A model generated the notes under the pieces. That model did not search any database. It saw only the letters and a list, made by a program, of their open reading frames with translations, and had not been told where the DNA came from. The position numbers were made by a program, and so were the translations under genes. A DNA stretch of 64,000 nt from Pseudomonas sp. LS.1a (GTDB taxonomy: Bacteria > Pseudomonadota > Gammaproteobacteria > Pseudomonadales > Pseudomonadaceae). The DNA lies in contig NZ_CP092827.1 in assembly GCF_022533585.1 (NCBI RefSeq), forward strand, positions 1,032,001 to 1,096,000, in the 5' to 3' direction. Shown here in pieces: positions 35,226 to 44,094 of this stretch (within the stretch, counting starts at the first letter, position 1; each line of letters starts with the position of its first letter).

Positions 35226-37286
35226 TTAAAAATCGAGCGTCATACCGGCATAAATTGCGCGACCATCACCAGGCGAATGCAGGGACGCGTCCGCTCCATC
35301 CGGGTCGTACCAGACATACTCATAGTAGCGATTGGTGAGGTTCTTCAGTTGCAGGTCCACGCTCATCAAGTCGCTGAGCTTGTAGGTCGCGCCTAGGTTC
35401 ATCAATACGTAGCCGCCATAAGTTCCCTGAGTGTTCTCCCGCTCAAGGTAGTAGTTGGTCTGCCCGTTAGCCCAGGCTGTAAGTTGCAGTGCCGGGGTGG
35501 CCTGGTAGCTGATACCGGTGTTCCACAGGTGGTGCGGCACGTGGTCGATTTCCTTGCCTTTGCTGTCCGGGAGCGCGCTGCTGGGTTCAAGAATTTTCGA
35601 GTACTGCCAGGAGTAGGACATCCAGACCTCGGTGCGTTCGTCAGGGTGCAGGTTGACCTGCAGGTCGTAGCCCCAGCGGCGTGTCTCACCGACGTTATCG
35701 GATTCGCCGCTCGGGTCGTTCAGGCGACGGCTGACCTCGCCGGTGGCGTCCTGGCGCCAGTAGGCCACGCGGCCATCGATCCAACTGGCATGGGTAAATT
35801 TCACACCGGTTTCCCAGCCTTCGTTGATCGAAGGGTCGAGGTCTTCGTTGCGCGGCGGCACCTTGTAGGCTGCAGCGCCGGTACCGACCTGGAAGGTGCG
35901 GCCCCAGTTCGCATAGATACTGGCGAACTGCCACGGTGAGTAGACAATGCTGAGTTTGGGCTGCTTGATCAACCCATAGTCGTTTATGTCGTAGTCCTGC
36001 CCGGTCATCTTGTTGGTGAAATCACCACTGATCTTGTCGATGCGATACGCAGGGACAATCTTCAGCGTTTCGACCGGTTCGATTTCAGCCAGGACATAGG
36101 CACCGACGGTGTTGAGGTCGAAGTCCTGATCGCGAGTCTGCACCTGGCGCACACGTTCTACCGTGCGGTAGCGCTGGCTACGGTTCTGCTGCTTCTGCAC
36201 GTCGCTGCCGCTTTCCAGGGCGAAAGTGTGCAGCCAGTCGATCTGAGGCCGCCAGGTCAGGGAGGTGATGGCGCCGTACTGGTCCTCGTAGCTATCGCGC
36301 TCCTGCTGTGAGCTGGTGTGCCAGTACTGGGTCCAGCGGAGGTCGTCGAAGGTGTTGACGTAGATCTTGGCTGACCAGGACAAGGTGTCGGCCAGTTCGG
36401 TGTCGAAGTGCACGCTGACCTGGTTCATTCGCCGTGTGCCTTTGTCCGTGGCGTTGTAGGCGTTGCTCATGCGTGGGTGATGGCGGGCATCGTCTTCGGT
36501 CAGGTAGCCGGCTTCCTGGGCTTCGGACTCATAGTGGCGGGCAATCAGGCCGAGGCGGTAGCTGCCATCGTCGGGGGTGTAGAACCACTTGCCGCCGAAG
36601 CTGTAGCGTTCGGTATCGGCATGGTCGCGATAGCCGTCGAGCTGCTGGCGGCCGAAGAAATAGTTCTGCGTCCAGTTGCTGGTCTCGATGCCCTTGGCCA
36701 GTTGCACCTCAAGGGTGTTGAAGCTGCCGTAACGCACGCGTGCCTTGTTGTAGTTGCCGCCGGTGCGGGTATTGATGTTGACGTTACCGGCGATGTTGTT
36801 CAGGCCGTAGCGCGGGTCGCTGGTGCCGCGCGCCACCTCGATGCTGTCGATGTCCATCGGGAACACCGAGTCGATGAAGGGCATGTTGCCGTCGTTGCTG
36901 TTGCTGGGAATGCCGTCGATCAACAGCTTCACTGCATTGACTTCACCTTCGCCGTTGAAGCCGCGGAACGACAACTTGCCAGAGGTGGTGCCCTGGTTGA
37001 ACTCTGTAAGCATTACACCGGGCGCGCGGTTGAACAGTTCCCAGCTGTAGGTGACTGGCATTTTCTCAAGGATATCGCCACCGAGAATGTCCACCGAGCT
37101 GAGGACGGTACTGGTGGTCAGTGGACCGGTGCTGGTACCGCTGACGGTGACGGCGCCGAGGGTCAAGGTGGAGTTTTCGCTAGGCAGCGTCTCGGCTACC
37201 GCCTGGGACAGAGGGTTCAGGGTGGAAACGCAGGTGATGGCAAAAACGGGTAATACAGTGCGTGCGGTGCTACGGAACGCAGGCAT
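35226..37286 (-). CDS. TonB-dependent outer-membrane receptor
   Basis: 686-residue receptor with an N-terminal signal peptide (to about residue 31, SQAVA), a plug domain (VTVSGTST... GKLSFRGFNGEGEVNAVKLLIDGIPSN, RGTSDPRYGLNNIAGNVNI) and a 22-strand barrel ending in aromatic F (IYAGMTLDF). No N-terminal signalling (STN) domain is present, so it is a plain transporter. It lies about 80 bp downstream of a DUF2946 gene on the same strand. The substrate is unknown; DUF2946 neighbours often accompany metal-related receptors, so a metal or metal chelate is a reasonable guess. Confidence 0.88.
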   Translation of the reverse strand: MPAFRSTARTVLPVFAITCVSTLNPLSQAVAETLPSENSTLTLGAVTVSGTSTGPLTTSTVLSSVDILGGDILEKMPVTYSWELFNRAPGVMLTEFNQGTTSGKLSFRGFNGEGEVNAVKLLIDGIPSNSNDGNMPFIDSVFPMDIDSIEVARGTSDPRYGLNNIAGNVNINTRTGGNYNKARVRYGSFNTLEVQLAKGIETSNWTQNYFFGRQQLDGYRDHADTERYSFGGKWFYTPDDGSYRLGLIARHYESEAQEAGYLTEDDARHHPRMSNAYNATDKGTRRMNQVSVHFDTELADTLSWSAKIYVNTFDDLRWTQYWHTSSQQERDSYEDQYGAITSLTWRPQIDWLHTFALESGSDVQKQQNRSQRYRTVERVRQVQTRDQDFDLNTVGAYVLAEIEPVETLKIVPAYRIDKISGDFTNKMTGQDYDINDYGLIKQPKLSIVYSPWQFASIYANWGRTFQVGTGAAAYKVPPRNEDLDPSINEGWETGVKFTHASWIDGRVAYWRQDATGEVSRRLNDPSGESDNVGETRRWGYDLQVNLHPDERTEVWMSYSWQYSKILEPSSALPDSKGKEIDHVPHHLWNTGISYQATPALQLTAWANGQTNYYLERENTQGTYGGYVLMNLGATYKLSDLMSVDLQLKNLTNRYYEYVWYDPDGADASLHSPGDGRAIYAGMTLDF

Positions 37287-37365
37287 GGACAGAGCTTCCT
37301 GGCAAGAAAAAGTCGGGCACGGTCATCACGCGCATCGTGCGTGGGACCGAGGAGTAGTCGACAGA

Positions 37366-37770
37366 TCAGGCCAAGGGAGAGGCGCGTGGACTCAGTTTGG
37401 GCCACTGCTCACGAGGTAGCCGCAAGGTAGGGGCATGGCCGAGCAGCAGCTCAGCGGGCCAGAAACGCGGGAACAGATGCTTGAAATAGTCACCGGCTAG
37501 CAGTGCCTGACCGGCGTGACCACAGCAGCAATCACCGGCTTGCAGCTTGCTATCGGCATGCTCAGCCAGTTCGGGCTGATTGAGTTTGAGTTGAGCCAGT
37601 AGTGATTTTGGCAGGTTCTGCGTGCCATGCAGGCTGCAGAAGCTGCCGAGAATCAGCGACTGGTCTACAGCCGGGGCGCGCAAGGAACGGTCGAGCGGCA
37701 TCGCCAGCAGGTTGAACACCACTGCGAAACAGGCGAGCAGCCAGAGGTGAGTGCGAAGGTCTGGCAGCAT
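37366..37770 (-). CDS. DUF2946-like small membrane-anchored protein
   Basis: 134-residue protein starting MLPDLRTHLWLLACFAVVFNLLAMPLD, with one N-terminal hydrophobic segment (signal peptide or anchor). A Cys/His-rich stretch GDCCCGHAG sits in the second half and could bind metal. The layout (N-terminal hydrophobic segment, later CxxH-type patch, position ahead of a TonB receptor) fits the DUF2946 group. An ATG four codons upstream (37782) is an alternative start. No function known. Confidence 0.6.
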   Translation of the reverse strand: MLPDLRTHLWLLACFAVVFNLLAMPLDRSLRAPAVDQSLILGSFCSLHGTQNLPKSLLAQLKLNQPELAEHADSKLQAGDCCCGHAGQALLAGDYFKHLFPRFWPAELLLGHAPTLRLPREQWPKLSPRASPLA

Positions 37771-37962
37771 GGACCGCCCCATGGAGTAAGTTGCGCATTA
37801 AGCCGCATCGGTGGCGCTCTGTAAAAGTTCCAGGCAGCGCCCTTTTGTCGCAGACGGGGCCGGGCAGTTCAGCTTGCTGGCCGCTCGCAGTGCTTCAACC
37901 AGGGAGGATGCTAGAGTCGCCGGTCATGGATCGTACCTGGAACTTGTAGCTATAACGGCCGC

Positions 37963-38535
37963 TTAGTCCTGGCCCTCATTACCCTTCGCAAAAACAGCCG
38001 CGCTCCAATAGCGGCTGCCGTTTTGGTGTTGGCGAGTCCAGCCCTTTGCCATCAGTTCCTTGGCAATCATCCGGTTCATGAACCCGTGACCCAGCAGCAG
38101 TACCGGCCCCTCGCTGGCAAGTGATAACAGCCGTTGTGCTGCCATGCTGGCGCGAAGCCTGGCACCGCTGACTGTTTCGACATTGCGCGAGTAACCACAC
38201 AACCACAGGAGGCGAAGGATGAATGCCCAGGTAAACGGTGAAAGTCGAGGCAACTTCCATTGGCCATACGGCAGGTGCGCTTCACAAAAAAGCGCATCGA
38301 CGTGGCTGGGCTCAAGACCGAGCGCCTGCAGCGAGCTCAATGCACGTGGCGCTGTGCTCGAGACAATCACCCTCGCCGTTGTGGCGAGCTGCAGGCTGGC
38401 GGCCGGGACGGGCTGGTCGGTAATTTCGGCGCGGTTGTAGCCTTCGATCCAGTCCTTCATATCCAGCGCTGACACTTTGTTGCTTGTAACCAGTGCTGGC
38501 TGGCCGTGGCGCATCAAGATTATTTCCGCGGTCAT
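37963..38535 (-). CDS. Histidine phosphatase superfamily protein
   Basis: 190-residue protein of the phosphoglycerate-mutase-like superfamily. Catalytic pieces: RHG (residues 9-11), the Arg in SSTAPRAL, the Glu in FCEAHLPYG and the second His in LLLGHGFMN. The start MTAEIILMRHGQPAL lies 7 bp after the epimerase stop. Third gene of a minus-strand run SnoaL-like, epimerase, phosphatase. A decayed paralogue lies 3 kb away at 34.8-35.0 kb. The substrate is unknown; the operon suggests a phosphorylated small molecule. Confidence 0.85.
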   Translation of the reverse strand: MTAEIILMRHGQPALVTSNKVSALDMKDWIEGYNRAEITDQPVPAASLQLATTARVIVSSTAPRALSSLQALGLEPSHVDALFCEAHLPYGQWKLPRLSPFTWAFILRLLWLCGYSRNVETVSGARLRASMAAQRLLSLASEGPVLLLGHGFMNRMIAKELMAKGWTRQHQNGSRYWSAAVFAKGNEGQD

Positions 38536-38542
38536 GGTGTAA

Positions 38543-39586
38543 CTACTTCCTTGTCCTGATGGGCGCGCCCTGTTGTTCAAACCAGCCGTGATCACGATAC
38601 CACGCCACGGTATCGGCGATTGTCAGCTCCAGCGCCCGAAAGCTCAGGCCAAGCGCGTGTTCGCTTTTGCTGTGGTTGAAACGCGTACGATCCTTTTCCC
38701 GTACCAGCAGGCGCAGTGTTGCCAGGCTTAGCAGGATGGGCTTGCCGGTGAGCCGCGCATACATTTCCTGCACTGCGGCCAGGCAGAACAACAACGGCAG
38801 CGGTAAATGCCGTGCTGGCGTTCGTACGCCTGCCAGACGGCCCACTATTGGTACCAGTTCAGCCATGGTCATATGCCGCCCGGCGGCCAGGTAGCGTTCG
38901 CCACTTCGTCCTTGTGTGGCTGCTGCAATGTGCGCCAAAGCCACATCGCGGGCATCGACCACCGAGAAACTGCCCGGGATCAAGCCAGGCAGTTTGCCGT
39001 GCACGACATCGTTGACCAGTTGCCCGGACGACGTAGGGCCGATGTCGCCAGGGCCCCACATCCAGCCTGGGAGCACCATGCAGGCGTGCATGTCGGAGTG
39101 GGCTTCGAGAAACGTAGCCACGACGCGGTCGGCGAGGATCTTGCTGCGGTAGTAGTCATCTGCATCTGCTTCGGCCCGCAGGCATGTCTCATCGATGGAT
39201 GTGCCGGGTGCCCCGTCGAGCACTGCAATGGACGAGGTGTGGATGAACCGCCGGATGTCGGCCTGGTAGGCCTGTTCCAACAGGCGGCGGGTACCAGTCA
39301 CATTGATCTGCTCGAGTGCTTGCCAATGGCTGCCGCCTTTGTAGTTGTCACGAAAGAACGCCGCAGTATGGAACACCGTGTCGCAGCCGCGCAGCGATGC
39401 CGCGAAGGCGTCGACATCGGCCATGTCGCCTTCGACCAGCTCCACTTCGGGCATATCACCGAACTGCTGTTCCCCCTTTGCTCTTGACCGCACCAGCCCT
39501 TTGACCTTGTAGCCACGAGCGACCAGTTCGCGGACCAGGTTGTTGCCCAGCAAGCCGGTTGCTCCGGTGACGAATACATTGCGCAT
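38543..39586 (-). CDS. NAD(P)-dependent epimerase/dehydratase (extended SDR)
   Basis: 347-residue extended short-chain dehydrogenase. It has the Rossmann motif VTGATGLLGNNLVREL at the N-terminus, catalytic Ser in HTSSIAVLDG and YxxxK in DYYRSKILADR. The sequence resembles the dihydroflavonol-reductase-like branch more than UDP-sugar epimerases. Three bases separate it from the SnoaL-like gene upstream and seven from the phosphatase downstream, indicating a single transcript. Confidence 0.88.
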   Translation of the reverse strand: MRNVFVTGATGLLGNNLVRELVARGYKVKGLVRSRAKGEQQFGDMPEVELVEGDMADVDAFAASLRGCDTVFHTAAFFRDNYKGGSHWQALEQINVTGTRRLLEQAYQADIRRFIHTSSIAVLDGAPGTSIDETCLRAEADADDYYRSKILADRVVATFLEAHSDMHACMVLPGWMWGPGDIGPTSSGQLVNDVVHGKLPGLIPGSFSVVDARDVALAHIAAATQGRSGERYLAAGRHMTMAELVPIVGRLAGVRTPARHLPLPLLFCLAAVQEMYARLTGKPILLSLATLRLLVREKDRTRFNHSKSEHALGLSFRALELTIADTVAWYRDHGWFEQQGAPIRTRK

Positions 39587-39589
39587 GGC

Positions 39590-40012
39590 TCAACCCTCGT
39601 GCTGTTCGGCAGATGGCCGCAACATGGCGCTGTCGAAAAATACCGCTTCGCGAATGGCCAGGCCGTTCCTGAAGGTGAAGTGGGCCGCATAGTGCACGCA
39701 CACCCGACGCCCATGGGCCGGAACGATCACGCCTGCTGGCAGCAGCAGCGGGGCAGCGAAGGTGCCGGTCAGGATGGCGGTCATTGCCAGCCGATCGTCC
39801 GAGACCATGAATGGGGTCATGGTCACCAGGGCATCAGGGAATGCGCTGAACAGCGCCATCTCGCGTGCGCGCATGGCTTCGCGCCCGGTTTGGGTCGTCA
39901 TGCCATCCAGGTACACGAAGTCTTCGTCGACCAATGCCAGCAGCCCTTGCACATCACGCTGGTTAAAGGCGTTGGCGGCTCGCTGGGCATAATCCTTGGG
40001 GCTAGTCATCAT
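39590..40012 (-). CDS. SnoaL/NTF2-like protein
   Basis: 140-residue protein with an NTF2-like fold: YAQRAANAFNQRDVQGLLALVDEDFVYLDGMTTQTGREAMRAREM at the start and VCVHYAAHFTFRNGLAIREAVFFDSAML near the end. First gene of the three-gene operon, divergent from a LysR gene over 118 bp. Start taken at the first of two adjacent ATGs. Role unknown; members act on or bind small hydrophobic molecules. Confidence 0.8.
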   Translation of the reverse strand: MMTSPKDYAQRAANAFNQRDVQGLLALVDEDFVYLDGMTTQTGREAMRAREMALFSAFPDALVTMTPFMVSDDRLAMTAILTGTFAAPLLLPAGVIVPAHGRRVCVHYAAHFTFRNGLAIREAVFFDSAMLRPSAEQHEG

Positions 40013-40061
40013 GCAATCCATTCCATTCGTTCAGAGGGGCCCAAGGTATACGCCGGCGGTT

Positions 40062-40077
40062 GCTGTCGAAAAACAGC
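40062..40077. promoter_or_regulatory. Candidate LysR operator in the divergent SnoaL/lysR gap
   Basis: Inverted repeat GCTGT-CGAAAA-ACAGC lies midway between the two divergent starts, the usual place for a LysR-type binding site. It is short and not a canonical T-N11-A, so this is a suggestion only. Confidence 0.3.
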
Positions 40078-40130
40078 GCCTACCGCATAATGGCTTTGCG
40101 TATTTGCAAACCAGGGAGAAGCCAGCACAT

Positions 40131-41033
40131 ATGGCATTGCAGGAAAACTGGGATGATCTTCGGCTGCTATTGGCCGTATGGCGACGGGGCAGCTTTCTTC
40201 GCGCTGGCGAGTTGCTGGGTATTGCACCCTCGACCGTTTCGCGTCGCCTGACCCAGCTTGAGGCCGCGTTGGGTGAGCCACTGGTCGAGCGAGGCGTAGA
40301 GGGATGCAGGCTGACTTCGCGCGGCCAATCGCTGGTCGAAGTGGCCCTGGCCGCAGAAGCTGGCCTGCGGCGCCAGACGCGTGCAGGCGATGCCGAGCTG
40401 CCTTGCGAGCTCTCGGGCACTGTTCAGGTGAGCGCAGGGGAAGGCTTCTCGACTTGCGTACTGGAGGCAGCCGATCGCTTCACCGGCCTACACCCGGGTT
40501 GCTCGGTGGAGCTGACCGTGACCGCCGACTTCCACAAGATCGTCCGGGGGGTGGCGGACATTGCCGTGCGCACGGCCCACCTGGGGGAACCCTCATTGAT
40601 TTATCGGCCGATAGGCCGGCTTGGCTATGGTGTGTTCGCCGCTGCTGGTTACTTGCAGCGGTTTCCGGGGGTTACCCCTGCGACGGCGGCCAATATCGGC
40701 CTGCTTCCGCCGCTGGATGTGTTGCCGCAAGTCCGTGCGGCAAAGGCGGGGGGGCTGGAACGTGCGCCTATCCGCGTGAACTCGTTCAGCGCACAGTTCG
40801 AATCGGTGAGACGAGGCATGGGGGTGGCGGTACTTCCCCGGATTCTGGCCAAGGATTTGATCGAGTTGTTCGTCGACCTTCCCCTTCCAGATATGGACGT
40901 CTACATGGTGACCCGGCCACAGGCGTTGAAGCAGCCTCACATAAAGTGCTTTTTCTCGATTCTGGAGAAAATGCTGCACCAGGCCCTGTCTACGGATCCT
41001 GGGCAGCACCTGGCGGAGCAACATACCGGCTGA
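40131..41033 (+). CDS. LysR-family transcriptional regulator
   Basis: 300-residue LTTR. The HTH is at the N-terminus (DDLRLLLAVWRRGSFLRAGELLGIAPSTVSRRLTQLEAALGEPLVER), followed by the periplasmic-binding-like effector domain. GGGAGAAG precedes the ATG at 40131; the frame extends upstream without similarity. It is divergent from the SnoaL-epimerase-phosphatase operon, which it probably regulates. Effector unknown. Confidence 0.9.
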   Translation: MALQENWDDLRLLLAVWRRGSFLRAGELLGIAPSTVSRRLTQLEAALGEPLVERGVEGCRLTSRGQSLVEVALAAEAGLRRQTRAGDAELPCELSGTVQVSAGEGFSTCVLEAADRFTGLHPGCSVELTVTADFHKIVRGVADIAVRTAHLGEPSLIYRPIGRLGYGVFAAAGYLQRFPGVTPATAANIGLLPPLDVLPQVRAAKAGGLERAPIRVNSFSAQFESVRRGMGVAVLPRILAKDLIELFVDLPLPDMDVYMVTRPQALKQPHIKCFFSILEKMLHQALSTDPGQHLAEQHTG

Positions 41034-41049
41034 GTGTTCAGCGTCTGGC

Positions 41050-42246
41050 TCAAAAGAACGGCAAGGCCAGATACAGCTTGATGACGATGACATTGATGAT
41101 GTCGATGAAGAACGCCCCCACCATCGGCACCACCAGGAAGGCGATGTGCGAGGCTCCGTAGCGCTGGGTCACCGCTTGCATGTTGGCAATTGCCGTCGGC
41201 GTTGCGCCCAGGCCGAAACCACAGTGCCCGGCGGCCAGTACTGCTGCATCATAGTTGCGGCCCATGACCCGGAACGTGACAAAGATCGCAAACAGTGCCA
41301 TGACCAGTGTCTGTGCGGCGAGCAATACAAAGAACGGTAATGCCAACGCCGCCAGGTCCCACAACTTGAGCGACATCAAGGCAATGGCCAGGAATAACGA
41401 CAAACTCACATTGCCCAATACCGAGACCTCCCGCTCGAAGACATGATAAACGCCGAATGCCGAAAGGCCGTTTCGCAACACCACACCCACGAACAGCACG
41501 CAAACGAATGTTGGCAGTTCAAACGCAGTGCCTTTCAACAAACCGTCAAGTAACGAGCCCGCGAGCAAACTGACAGCGATCAGCGCCAGTGTTTCGATAA
41601 ATGAAAACGATGTAATCAGGCGCTCTCTGTCCGGTTGTTCGAAACCCTTGGGCAGTTGCGGTGCAGTTTCTTCGATGCCCGGTGTTCTTACCCGTTTGAT
41701 CAGTAGCCGGGCGACCGGGCCGCCAATCAGGCCGCCCAGCACAAGGCCGAAAGTAGCGGATGCCATTGCCAGTTCGGCGGCCGAGGCCAGGCCAAACTTC
41801 TCGGAGAAAGTCGCCCCCCACGCAGCGCCTGTGCCGTGGCCACCCGACAAGGTGATAGAGCCGGCCAGCAGGCCCATCAGCGGGTCGAGCCCCAGTGCCG
41901 TTGCCAGGCCGATGCCCATGGCGTTCTGAACCAGCAGCAAGCCGGTTACCACCAACAGGAACACGGTAACCACGCGACCACCTTTTTTCAGGCTGGCGAA
42001 GTCTGCACTCAAACCGATGGTGGCGAAAAATGCCAGCATCAGGGGGGCTTGCAGTGAGGTATCGAATTGCACGTGGACATCGAAACTGCGCAAGGCCAAG
42101 AGTGCCAAGGCCACTAACAGGCCGCCTGCGACAGGTTCCGGTATGTTGTAAGTGCGCAAGAAGCCAATGCGTGCGACAAGGCCGCGCCCTAATAACAGTA
42201 CTAAAGAGGCGGCTACAAGCGTCCCGTAAAAATCGAGTTCAAACAT
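41050..42246 (-). CDS. gltS: Sodium/glutamate symporter GltS
   Basis: 398-residue inner-membrane carrier importing glutamate with Na+. It has about ten hydrophobic segments, the GltS-type re-entrant loop motif LSGGHGTGAAWG and a matching C-terminal GHCGFGLGATPTAIANM. The gene converges on lysR with a 16-bp gap. A long perfect dyad lies 59-85 bp upstream. GC is somewhat lower than the core genes. This gltS should not be confused with the gltR/gtrS glucose two-component genes at 61-63 kb. Confidence 0.93.
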   Translation of the reverse strand: MFELDFYGTLVAASLVLLLGRGLVARIGFLRTYNIPEPVAGGLLVALALLALRSFDVHVQFDTSLQAPLMLAFFATIGLSADFASLKKGGRVVTVFLLVVTGLLLVQNAMGIGLATALGLDPLMGLLAGSITLSGGHGTGAAWGATFSEKFGLASAAELAMASATFGLVLGGLIGGPVARLLIKRVRTPGIEETAPQLPKGFEQPDRERLITSFSFIETLALIAVSLLAGSLLDGLLKGTAFELPTFVCVLFVGVVLRNGLSAFGVYHVFEREVSVLGNVSLSLFLAIALMSLKLWDLAALALPFFVLLAAQTLVMALFAIFVTFRVMGRNYDAAVLAAGHCGFGLGATPTAIANMQAVTQRYGASHIAFLVVPMVGAFFIDIINVIVIKLYLALPFF

Positions 42247-42304
42247 CAGGTGCTCTCGTTATATCCAGTAGCGAACCACTTCCCGCTCTGGGGCGGATAA
42301 GCGG

Positions 42305-42331
42305 GGTGACAGGTAGGATTACACTGTCACC
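42305..42331. promoter_or_regulatory. Dyad upstream of gltS, candidate operator
   Basis: Perfect 8-bp inverted repeat GGTGACAG-N11-CTGTCACC, centred about 72 bp upstream of the gltS ATG. No T-tract follows, so it is more likely a protein-binding site than a terminator. The regulator is unknown. Confidence 0.45.
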
Positions 42332-42376
42332 ATTCTACGAGGCATGCGTGGGAGAGTATCTTTCATCGGCGTAGGA

Positions 42377-42423
42377 AAAGCCTGAACAACCAACTGGATT
42401 ATTCCAACAAACTATCAGGCTTT
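42377..42423. repeat. 9-bp inverted repeat with a long loop between gltS and the gcsR-like gene
   Basis: AAAGCCTGA and TCAGGCTTT are perfect inverted copies separated by 29 bases. It could be a weak terminator for the gcsR-like gene, which ends 82 bp away on the minus strand. Confidence 0.4.
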
Positions 42424-42504
42424 AACCTACGACCTGTCAGTTACTTAATTTGGGGCCGCTTTGCACCCATCGTCGGCAGCCCCGTTAGCGCTATCTGACA
42501 GGCA

Positions 42505-44013
42505 CTAGGCTTTGCCCGGTATTCCATATTTGCGCAGGCGCTGGGCAATGGCGGTATGCGAGGTCTGCAAGCGTCCGGCCAGTTGCCGGGTTGAGGGGTA
42601 ACTGGCATACAGGCGTTGTAACAGCTCGCGCTCGAAATCGCCCACGGCCTGTTCCAGGCTGGCCACTTCGCCGTCCTGGCCACGGGCCACCGAGGTGCCG
42701 GCGATGTCCAGGTCACCGATATCCACCAGGTTGCTTTCGCAGATGGCTGCGGCGCGGAATATCACGTTTTGCAGCTGGCGCACATTGCCCGGCCAAGGGT
42801 TGGCCAGCAGTGCCGAATGGGTGGCCGGGGTCAGCCGGCAGGCGGGGCGCTGGATCTGCGTACAGGCCTGCTGCATGAAGAAATGCGCCAGCATCAGGAT
42901 GTCCTGGCCACGGTCACGCAGCGGCGGCACCTGCAGGTTGAGCACGTTCAGGCGGTAGAACAGGTCTTCGCGGAAGCTGCCTTCGGCGACCATGCGCTCC
43001 AGGTCGCGGTGGGTGGCGCTGATGATGCGTACATCCACCTTCACTTCGCGGTCGCCACCCACCCGGCGGAAGCTGCCATCGCTGAGAAAGCGCAGCAGCT
43101 TGGCCTGCAGGTACGGCGACATTTCGCCGATTTCATCGAGGAATACCGTGCCCTGGTTGGCCAGCTCCATCAGCCCGGGTTTGCCGCCCCGTTGCGCGCC
43201 GGTGAAGGCGCCGGGGGCGTAGCCGAACAGTTCGCTCTCGGCCAGGCTTTCGGGCAGCGCGGCGCAGTTCAGGGCCAGAAATGGCGCCGCGTGGCGGCTG
43301 CTGATGGCGTGGCAGGCGCGGGCTACCAGTTCTTTGCCGGTGCCGGTTTCGCCATGCACCAGCAGCGGCGCATCGAGCGCCGCCACGCGCAAGGCGCGGG
43401 CCTTGAGGGTGCGGATGGCCGGTGACTCGCCGAGCAAGGCATCCAAGCCTTCGGCATGGTCGTGGTGCATGGCCGACAGGCGCTCGCCCATGCGCGTGGG
43501 TGGGTACAGCGTCAGCAGGCCACCGGCGTTGGTGATCGGCATGGCGTCCAGCAGCAGGCTCTGGCCGTTGAGCTGCATCTCGCGCATGGGCAGGTGGAAG
43601 TTGTTGTCCAGCAGGGCCTGCAGCAGTGCCGGGTCGCCGAACAGTTCACCCACCGAGCGCCCGGCCGATTCGCGGCCGCACAACTCGATCAGCGCGGGGT
43701 TGGCCAGCAACACCTTGCCGGCACTGTCCACGGCCAGCACCGGGTCGGTCATTGCCGCCAGCAGGGCATCGAGCTGCAGGTGCCGGCGTTGGCCAGGGAG
43801 GATGTCGACCACGTCCACCGATTGCACGCCATGCACCTCGAACAGCGCATCGTGCAGTTCTTCGAGCACGGCGGGGCTGAGGGTAGGGGCGTCGATGTAG
43901 ACGTTCGGCGGGACCATCTCCACGGCGTCCAGGTTGAGGTTGCGGGCACCGAGCAGGGCGAGGACTTCCTGGGTGATGCCGACGCGGTCGATGAAGCTGA
44001 CGTGGATGCGCAT
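42505..44013 (-). CDS. gcsR: TyrR-family sigma-54-dependent activator, probably GcsR
   Basis: 502-residue enhancer-binding protein. An N-terminal ACT domain ([21 protein letters not shown]) is followed by a PAS domain ([20 protein letters not shown]), an AAA+ domain with Walker A GETGTGKE, the sigma-54 contact loop GAFTGA, Walker [10 protein letters not shown], and a C-terminal HTH ([25 protein letters not shown]). Among TyrR-like activators GcsR (P. aeruginosa PA2449) controls the gcvH2 operon; the gcv operon with a sigma-54-type promoter starts 8.6 kb away on the same strand. PhhR, the phenylalanine regulator, is the main alternative, but there are no phhABC genes here. Confidence 0.75.
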   Translation of the reverse strand: MRIHVSFIDRVGITQEVLALLGARNLNLDAVEMVPPNVYIDAPTLSPAVLEELHDALFEVHGVQSVDVVDILPGQRRHLQLDALLAAMTDPVLAVDSAGKVLLANPALIELCGRESAGRSVGELFGDPALLQALLDNNFHLPMREMQLNGQSLLLDAMPITNAGGLLTLYPPTRMGERLSAMHHDHAEGLDALLGESPAIRTLKARALRVAALDAPLLVHGETGTGKELVARACHAISSRHAAPFLALNCAALPESLAESELFGYAPGAFTGAQRGGKPGLMELANQGTVFLDEIGEMSPYLQAKLLRFLSDGSFRRVGGDREVKVDVRIISATHRDLERMVAEGSFREDLFYRLNVLNLQVPPLRDRGQDILMLAHFFMQQACTQIQRPACRLTPATHSALLANPWPGNVRQLQNVIFRAAAICESNLVDIGDLDIAGTSVARGQDGEVASLEQAVGDFERELLQRLYASYPSTRQLAGRLQTSHTAIAQRLRKYGIPGKA

Positions 44014-44065
44014 GGGGAGGGTGAAGTGGTTGCCGGGGAAGGCGGTAGTATGCCTCAACATTGTC

Positions 44066-44084
44066 GGGGCCGCTTTGCGGCCCC
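44066..44084. repeat. GC-rich hairpin between the DUF5064 and gcsR-like genes
   Basis: GGGGCCGC-ttt-GCGGCCCC, perfect stem without a T-tract. The same GGGGCCGC...GCGGCCC motif occurs inside the REP pairs at 18.7, 57.1 and 61.25 kb. Confidence 0.5.
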
Positions 44085-44094
44085 GGTTCCTGAA

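Noticed and set aside
37798..37923. 41-codon minus-strand open stretch (VEALRAASKLNCPAPS...) upstream of the DUF2946 gene
   Set aside because: Codon use looks coding, but there is no start codon between the upstream in-frame stop and the open stretch. It could be a remnant; not callable from sequence alone.
42377..42423. Inverted repeat AAAGCCTGA/TCAGGCTTT as terminal repeats of a small mobile element
   Set aside because: Only 29 bases lie between the arms and no target-site duplication was seen. A hairpin or terminator is simpler.
44066..44084. GGGGCCGC hairpin as a Rho-independent terminator
   Set aside because: The stem is strong but lacks the T-tract on either strand, and it matches the arms of the REP-like repeats.
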